From positions 1 to 64,000 of the forward strand of contig DUZQ01000005.1 of assembly GCA_013349435.1 (NCBI GenBank): a stretch of DNA of 64,000 nt, written 5' to 3'. The translations under genes and the position numbers were made by a program. The notes under the pieces are model-generated. The model was not told the DNA's origin and searched no databases. It saw only the letters and a program-made list of their open reading frames with translations. Positions 58,707-64,000 of the stretch are shown here, piece after piece. The number at the start of each line of letters is the position of its first letter. Within the stretch, counting starts at the first letter, position 1. The stretch is from Planctomycetota bacterium (GTDB taxonomy: Bacteria; Planctomycetota; Phycisphaerae; Sedimentisphaerales; Anaerohalosphaeraceae).

Positions 58707-59027
58707 TTAGTTTTTTCTGAAGACTGCGACGACATTTTCGACTTCTACGACAAAAAGGCGATTATCACCCTCAAAATCTACCGGAATTGCCCCTTTGGGA
58801 TTAAACAAGACCTTGTCATACTGTTTCAAAGGCAGTTCGGCGGAGATTTCGACCTCGGCTGATACGGATACAATCCGCCCTGTGATGGTTGGAATCTCGA
58901 TATTATCGGGCAGTTGAATCCCACCTTTGGTTTGCTTTTTGTCCTGGTCTTTGCGAATCAGGACCCTTTTACCGATAGGCTCAACGGTTTCAAAAATCCC
59001 GGCCTTTGTGTCCTGCTTTTTTGGCAT
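58707..59027 (-). CDS. GroES-like co-chaperonin
   Basis: VEPIGKRVLIRKDQDKKQTKGGIQLPDN...LKQYDKVLFNPKGAIPVDFEGDNRLFVVEVENVVAVF; no groEL adjacent. Confidence 0.8.
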   Translation of the reverse strand: MPKKQDTKAGIFETVEPIGKRVLIRKDQDKKQTKGGIQLPDNIEIPTITGRIVSVSAEVEISAELPLKQYDKVLFNPKGAIPVDFEGDNRLFVVEVENVVAVFRKN

Positions 59028-59252
59028 TTGAAAATTATTCTCACAAAATATTTTTTTGCTTTAAAGCCGGTTTTAGCTTCGGTCGATATTCAATCGTAGC
59101 TAAAGGAATTTTATTTTTCCTCCTCCATAGCAGTAGCGTGCTTGCCTTCGGCGGTGCGTTACTGCCTTTTTATTCGCAACTTCATTTTTTTATCGGACGC
59201 AAATATACATTTTATGCGTCGCCTTTGTTAAAGTCAAGTCTTTTTGCAATAC

Positions 59253-61637
59253 TCAGGTGTTTTTTGCAGATTCTTTCGCGGCCCTTTTGGTTTTTGCGGA
59301 TTTTCTTCCGAGTAACTCGTCGGCCTGTTCCCATGTTTCGGGCGGCCATTTTCCATCTGCCTGGAGCTTTTTCAGGTTGTCGAGCTGGTTTATACTGATG
59401 ATGGTCCTGCACCTGGGGAATTTGTTGCAGCCGAGAAAGGGGCCCTTTTTGCTCTGGCGTATTACGAGTTGACCGTCCTTGCATTTGTAACATTTTACAC
59501 CGGTAGGCTCGGGCGGCGGTTTAGGCGGCAGGATGTTGCCGTCTTTGTCGATGCCGAGGATGGTTTTGCAGTCCGGATAACCGGAACAGCCCAGGAAGGG
59601 ACCGAAACGCCCCTGCTTGTGTACCATAGGCTTATGGCAGTTGGGACATTTATGTTCGGATTCTTTTTCTTCTATCATTTTACCCTCCTTATCACATGGG
59701 GCCGCGAATTTGCATTTCGGGTAGGCTGAGCAACTCAAAAATCTTCCGTTTTTACCGAAACGATACACCATAGGTTCATTACATTTTGCACATTTGTATT
59801 CGCTGGGTGTTGTCTCGGCCTTTGCATGCTTCATCCTGTCGGTTGCTTTGTCGAGGCTCTTTTTGAAGGGACCGTAAAATTCATTAAGCACGCCGAGCCA
59901 ATCGATGTGCTGCTCTTCAATCCTGTCTAATTGTTCCTCCATATGGCGCGTAAATGTGATATCCATAATATTCGGGAAGAACTCCGAAAGCTTGTCGGTT
60001 ACAACCTCGCCGATATCGGTAGCGTAGAATTTTCGCTCGTTCTTTTCGACATACTTTCTGTCCTGTATGGTCGAGATGATTGAGGCGTAGGTACTGGGCC
60101 TGCCGATACCTTCTTTTTCGAGAGCCTTTACGAGAGAGGCCTCGGTGTATCTGGCTGGGGGTTTTGTGAAGTTCTGTTTTGCCTGGATGTCAACCGGCGC
60201 AAGTGTATCACCAATGTTCATTTTCGGCAGGTGCTGTTCGGCAGAAGAAGTCGTCCAGATTTTTGTAAAACCGTCAAAGACCAGAATCCTGCCGGTGGTT
60301 TTATACCTGCACGGTCCGACATCAGTTTCAGCCTTGATTTCAACCGAGGTGGTGTCCCACCGGGCTGGCGGCATCTGGCAGGCGAGAAAACGCCGCCAGA
60401 TAAGGTCGTATAATTTGAACTGCTCGTCGGTAAGAAACTGCTTTATCTGTGCCGGAGGCAGGTCCGGATCCGTAGGCCGGATTGCTTCGTGAGCCTGCTG
60501 GGCGGTTTTCTTGGCGGCGAATACGTTGGGTTTTTCGGGCAGATATTCGGGCCCGATGTTTCGGGAGATGTAATTTCTGGCAGCGTCCAGTGCCTCGGTG
60601 GAAAGATGTGTGCTGTCGGTTCTCATATATGTAATCAGGCCCAGCGCGCCCATCGAACCCATGTCGATTCCTTCATACAATTGCTGAGCGACTCGCATGG
60701 TTCGCTTTGTGGCGAATCCGAGACGGTTTGCAGCGGCCTGCTGAAGGGTAGAGGTTATAAAGGGCGGCGCCGGCTTTGAGGTTACTGTTTTTGTTTTCAG
60801 GTCAGCGACTCTGAAGTCTGCCTTTTTCAGGGCAGCTAAGATTTTGTTGGCTTTGGCGCCTTCTGCGGCCTCGAACTTTTCATTTTTAACGGTTATAAGC
60901 TCGGCCTTGAAGGCGTTATGCTTTGTGAGCCATTTGTTCTGCTCGGCAATGGTTCGCCCTTTGTCGGGGTCTTTGGCGGATTCGAGGAACTGTTTCCATT
61001 CTTCTGAATAGTCGGTTTTCAAATCCGTTGTAAAAACTGCAGGTATCAGCCAGTACTCAGCCGGCTCAAATGCGCGGATTTCGCGTTCCTTGTCCACGAT
61101 TATTTTCACGGCAACGGACTGTACCCGTCCTGCGCTGAGGCCGCGTGCGACCTTTCGCCACAAAAGCGGGCTTATCTGATAGCCTACTATGCGGTCGAGA
61201 ATCCTGCGGGCCTGCTGGGCCATAACCTTGTCCATATCGATTCGGCCGGGGTCGGCGAATGCATGCTGGATGGCGTTTTGAGTTATGGCGTTGAAGACTA
61301 CGCGGTATGTGTCTTTTTCGGCAAAGCCTAAAACCTCCGAGAGATGCCAGGCGATAGCCTCACCCTCCCGGTCGAGGTCGGTAGCCAAATAAAGCCTGCC
61401 GCTTTTTTTCGCAGCAGATTTTAGAGAGATGACCGTCCGTTTTTTGCCGGGCGAGATTTCGTATGTAGGCGCAAAATCGTTGTCGATATCAACATTTAAG
61501 CCTTTCGAGGGCAGGTCACGTATGTGGCCCATAGAGGCCTTGACCTCGAACCCTGGGCCGAGGTACTTGTTTATAGTTTTAGCCTTTGCCGGCGATTCGA
61601 CAATTACCAACGATTTTCGTTTTGATGCTTTTGCCAT
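59253..61637 (-). CDS. topA: DNA topoisomerase I
   Basis: KSLVIVESPAKAKTINKYLGPGFEVKASMGHIRDLPSKGLNVDI; several C-terminal topoisomerase zinc ribbons. Confidence 0.97.
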   Translation of the reverse strand: MAKASKRKSLVIVESPAKAKTINKYLGPGFEVKASMGHIRDLPSKGLNVDIDNDFAPTYEISPGKKRTVISLKSAAKKSGRLYLATDLDREGEAIAWHLSEVLGFAEKDTYRVVFNAITQNAIQHAFADPGRIDMDKVMAQQARRILDRIVGYQISPLLWRKVARGLSAGRVQSVAVKIIVDKEREIRAFEPAEYWLIPAVFTTDLKTDYSEEWKQFLESAKDPDKGRTIAEQNKWLTKHNAFKAELITVKNEKFEAAEGAKANKILAALKKADFRVADLKTKTVTSKPAPPFITSTLQQAAANRLGFATKRTMRVAQQLYEGIDMGSMGALGLITYMRTDSTHLSTEALDAARNYISRNIGPEYLPEKPNVFAAKKTAQQAHEAIRPTDPDLPPAQIKQFLTDEQFKLYDLIWRRFLACQMPPARWDTTSVEIKAETDVGPCRYKTTGRILVFDGFTKIWTTSSAEQHLPKMNIGDTLAPVDIQAKQNFTKPPARYTEASLVKALEKEGIGRPSTYASIISTIQDRKYVEKNERKFYATDIGEVVTDKLSEFFPNIMDITFTRHMEEQLDRIEEQHIDWLGVLNEFYGPFKKSLDKATDRMKHAKAETTPSEYKCAKCNEPMVYRFGKNGRFLSCSAYPKCKFAAPCDKEGKMIEEKESEHKCPNCHKPMVHKQGRFGPFLGCSGYPDCKTILGIDKDGNILPPKPPPEPTGVKCYKCKDGQLVIRQSKKGPFLGCNKFPRCRTIISINQLDNLKKLQADGKWPPETWEQADELLGRKSAKTKRAAKESAKNT

Positions 61638-61980
61638 AAAGACAGAATAAATAAATTACCCACACTGACTTTTTTAATCACGGATTAACACTGTTTTCTT
61701 TAGAACTTTATTAGACACGGATTTACACGGTTTAACACTGCTTTCAAGGAAAAATCTTAAAACACTCTTTCATCACTTTACACACCTTTTCGGCGTCTGA
61801 GGCCCAAACCTTGAAAATTCAACAAAAGACAGATAACAAATCGGCGGTAAAGATGTCAATAAAAAAGCGAAAAGGATGGATATCTTGATTTGAGGCGGAA
61901 TATTTTGCCTGCATTTGTAAAATGAGGGTAAAAAACGTTCAGACAGGGTTGATTTCAACATAATAAGGGCAAAAAAGTTC

Positions 61981-62009
61981 TTGATACTTCAGCGGCAGCT
62001 CGCTATAAT
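61981..62009 (+). promoter_or_regulatory. Strong sigma70-type promoter
   Basis: TTGATA - 17 bp - TATAAT, about 75 bp upstream of the secreted-protein ORF. Confidence 0.75.
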
Positions 62010-62084
62010 TGTATGGGTTTTCTCGGACCTGCGGAAGTTGTGTTAAATTCAGACTGAAGAATTTAAAGAAAAGGAAGGTGGATT

Positions 62085-63350
62085 ATGATTAAGAAATTGT
62101 TGGTCTTAACAATGCTATTTGGTTTTTGTGCCTGTAATGTGTGGGCAGTGGACATCTTTTCGAGTTGGGTTGGTGATGATGGGGGCTTGTGGGACCAGGC
62201 GAGCAACTGGAATCCGGGCATCGTGCCGGACAATTCCGGTGGAAACAACTTTTATGTAACTATCAGTCCGGCTGGAAGCAACAGCATCCGGTTCACTCAG
62301 GATCGTACTGTCAGCCGGATAACTTGTTACGGCGAGGTTGATTTGGAGATTGGCGAACGCACACTTTCTCTGCTGGACCCTAATGGCCTGATTAACCATG
62401 GGATATTCGAGGCCACTGGCTCAGGGGTGGAACACGAAATAAATGGGAATATACTAAATACTGAAGGCGCAATTATAGAAGTTTCATATTGGTTCCAGCA
62501 TCAAGGTAAATTTGTCAACAACGGACAGCTTATGGTTATTCCGGGCGGCAATGCATCAATTGAGGATGGTAACCTGATAAATAATGGTACGGTTTGGCTC
62601 TACGATGGGACCGCAAGTGCTGATGGTCTGGAAAACAGCGACAGTGGTATAATCAGCGGTTTTGGTTCACTTTATGGAGGACAGGTGATTCAGAACGCCG
62701 GTTCAATCCGAGCTTTTGGTGGTCCATTAACTATTGCCTATGATTTGTCTTTGAACAATTCAGGTTCCCTGGTTAACGAGCCCGGGACTGCGCTGCAGAT
62801 AGGGCCGGTGGGTTCGCCCGAAGATGTAAACGACATAAACAACCATGGTACAATCGAAGTTAATGCGGGCGGTTCGGTTGTTTTTGATGCCGATGTGGTT
62901 AATGAGCCGGATGGTTTCATTGAACTGAATGGCGGGACTTTTGGTGCGCGAACAATAACGCAATCAGCCGGTGCAGAGTTTGAAGGTCTTGGAACGATCA
63001 CAGGTGATGTTGTGATTGAGCCTAACAGTGTGGTTGGGCCTGTTAGTATAATCAGACTTACGGGTCCGACGAATGTTTTTGGTAATGTAACAATCGGCGC
63101 CGGTGCAACGTTTGAAGTAAGTGATGGTACGACGATAATAACCGGCCATACCACCTGTAACAACGGAACCATCCACATGATCGGCGGCAGAGTGATATGT
63201 CAGGGAGGCCTGACGGATAACAACTGTGAGATTATCTGGGAGCCGGGTATCGACAGCAATGCTGCCGACTATAATCTCGACGGCAGGGTGAATCTGGAAG
63301 ACTACGCTCAGTTTGCAAGGACCTGGCTCTGGGAGGCAAGCTGGCGGTAA
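62085..63350 (+). CDS. Secreted beta-helix-like protein with C-terminal dockerin-like motif
   Basis: Signal peptide, WVGDDGGLWDQASNWNPGIVPDN, Asn/Gly-rich repeats, C-terminus AADYNLDGRVNLEDYAQFARTWLW. Confidence 0.75.
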   Translation: MIKKLLVLTMLFGFCACNVWAVDIFSSWVGDDGGLWDQASNWNPGIVPDNSGGNNFYVTISPAGSNSIRFTQDRTVSRITCYGEVDLEIGERTLSLLDPNGLINHGIFEATGSGVEHEINGNILNTEGAIIEVSYWFQHQGKFVNNGQLMVIPGGNASIEDGNLINNGTVWLYDGTASADGLENSDSGIISGFGSLYGGQVIQNAGSIRAFGGPLTIAYDLSLNNSGSLVNEPGTALQIGPVGSPEDVNDINNHGTIEVNAGGSVVFDADVVNEPDGFIELNGGTFGARTITQSAGAEFEGLGTITGDVVIEPNSVVGPVSIIRLTGPTNVFGNVTIGAGATFEVSDGTTIITGHTTCNNGTIHMIGGRVICQGGLTDNNCEIIWEPGIDSNAADYNLDGRVNLEDYAQFARTWLWEASWR

Positions 63351-63359
63351 ACCGACCGA

Positions 63360-63420
63360 TGCTATTTTAGACACGGATTAACACAGATTAACACTGATTT
63401 TTTTAATCAGCGTAATCCGC
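63360..63420. repeat. Dispersed repeat acacggattaacacagattaacactgattttttt
   Basis: Related words also at 61678-61740 (cacggattaacactg, acacggatttacacggtttaacactg). Confidence 0.6.
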
Positions 63421-64000
63421 GGTTTCAAGCAGTTTTGCAAGTAGTGGTTTTAGTTTTCGGATGGCGTTGCCGCGGTGGGATATTGCGTTTTTTTCTTCAG
63501 AGCCAAGCTGGGCAACGTTCCTGCCGACAGACGGAACGAAAAAGATAGGATCATAGCCGAAGCCGTTACAACCGGCTGGGCTTTGGGCAATAACACCTTC
63601 AAGTTTGCCCTGCGTTTCAATCAAGATTTCTTCCGACTTTGCCAGGCACAGGCTGCAAACGAATCTTGCGGTTCTTTTCTCGGTCGGGACATCTTTTAAC
63701 AAGTCGAGGACTTTGGCGCAATTGCGATAGTCAATCAGACATCTTTCTTGATGTGGGGCGGGTTCGCCGCTAAAGCGTGCGCTTTTTACGCCCGGCGCGC
63801 CATCCAGCGCATCTATGACCAGGCCGGAGTCGTCGGCGATAGTCCACAAACCGGTCGCCTTGGCATATCCAAGGGCCTTTTTTCGAGCGTTTTCCTGAAA
63901 AGTTTGGCCGTCTTCGGCTACTTGGGGCACATCGGGAAAGTCGGAAAGGCTGAGCCAATCAACATCCAAATCGAGCATCGCCGAAAGCTCGGCCATCTTG
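63403..64000 (-). CDS. rdgB: XTP/dITP diphosphatase (RdgB/Ham1), N-terminus truncated by the window end
   Basis: QTFQENARKKALGYAKATGLWTIADDSGLVIDALDGAPGVKSARFSGE; ORF continues through the window edge and the expected N-terminal residues are missing. Confidence 0.93.
   Translation of the reverse strand, partial: KMAELSAMLDLDVDWLSLSDFPDVPQVAEDGQTFQENARKKALGYAKATGLWTIADDSGLVIDALDGAPGVKSARFSGEPAPHQERCLIDYRNCAKVLDLLKDVPTEKRTARFVCSLCLAKSEEILIETQGKLEGVIAQSPAGCNGFGYDPIFFVPSVGRNVAQLGSEEKNAISHRGNAIRKLKPLLAKLLETADYAD

Noticed and set aside
58707-59027. Orphan groES as a novel system
   Set aside because: Isolated or multiple GroES/GroEL genes are common in this kind of genome; not notable without genome context.
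1-64000. tRNA or rRNA genes
   Set aside because: I did not recognise cloverleaf or rRNA sequence by eye; a tRNAscan-SE/Infernal run is needed before claiming absence.

Overview
A 64 kb chromosomal window with dense bacterial gene content. Gene content, secreted proteins with a dockerin-like C-terminus (DYNLDGRVNLEDYAQFARTWLW), pseudopilin/DUF1559-like proteins and abundant short intergenic repeats suggest a Planctomycetota (Phycisphaerae/Sedimentisphaerales-like) genome; this is an inference. Most of the window is housekeeping: rpsB-tsf-pyrH-frr, mnmG, acpS, asd, truA, ileS, queG, queA, a sulfate-assimilation block (siroheme dehydrogenase-cysQ-cysN(C)-cysD-cysC), topA, bioF-like, PBP4-like and rdgB (cut by the window end). 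Main items for follow-up: (1) a probable four-segment transcription attenuator upstream of ileS, with a strong promoter, a 40-aa Ile-rich leader peptide with a good Shine-Dalgarno sequence, alternative pairings and an intrinsic terminator (41643-41887); (2) a frame-disrupted Y1/HUH REP-associated transposase (RAYT) bracketed by REP/inverted-REP arrays, with related arrays at two other loci including inside the pyrH-frr operon; (3) a ~221 bp MITE-like element with 22 bp terminal inverted repeats (21/22) enclosing GCCC..GGGC palindromes (40076-40296); (4) a DpnI homologue whose PD-(D/E)XK glutamate is Gln (D53/Q64/K66), encoded next to a DNA methyltransferase, an XRE regulator and a DUF3841-like gene; (5) two ECF sigma operons with unusual partners. 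No rRNA, tRNA or CRISPR array was recognised by eye. All family names come from reading motifs; no database search was run.
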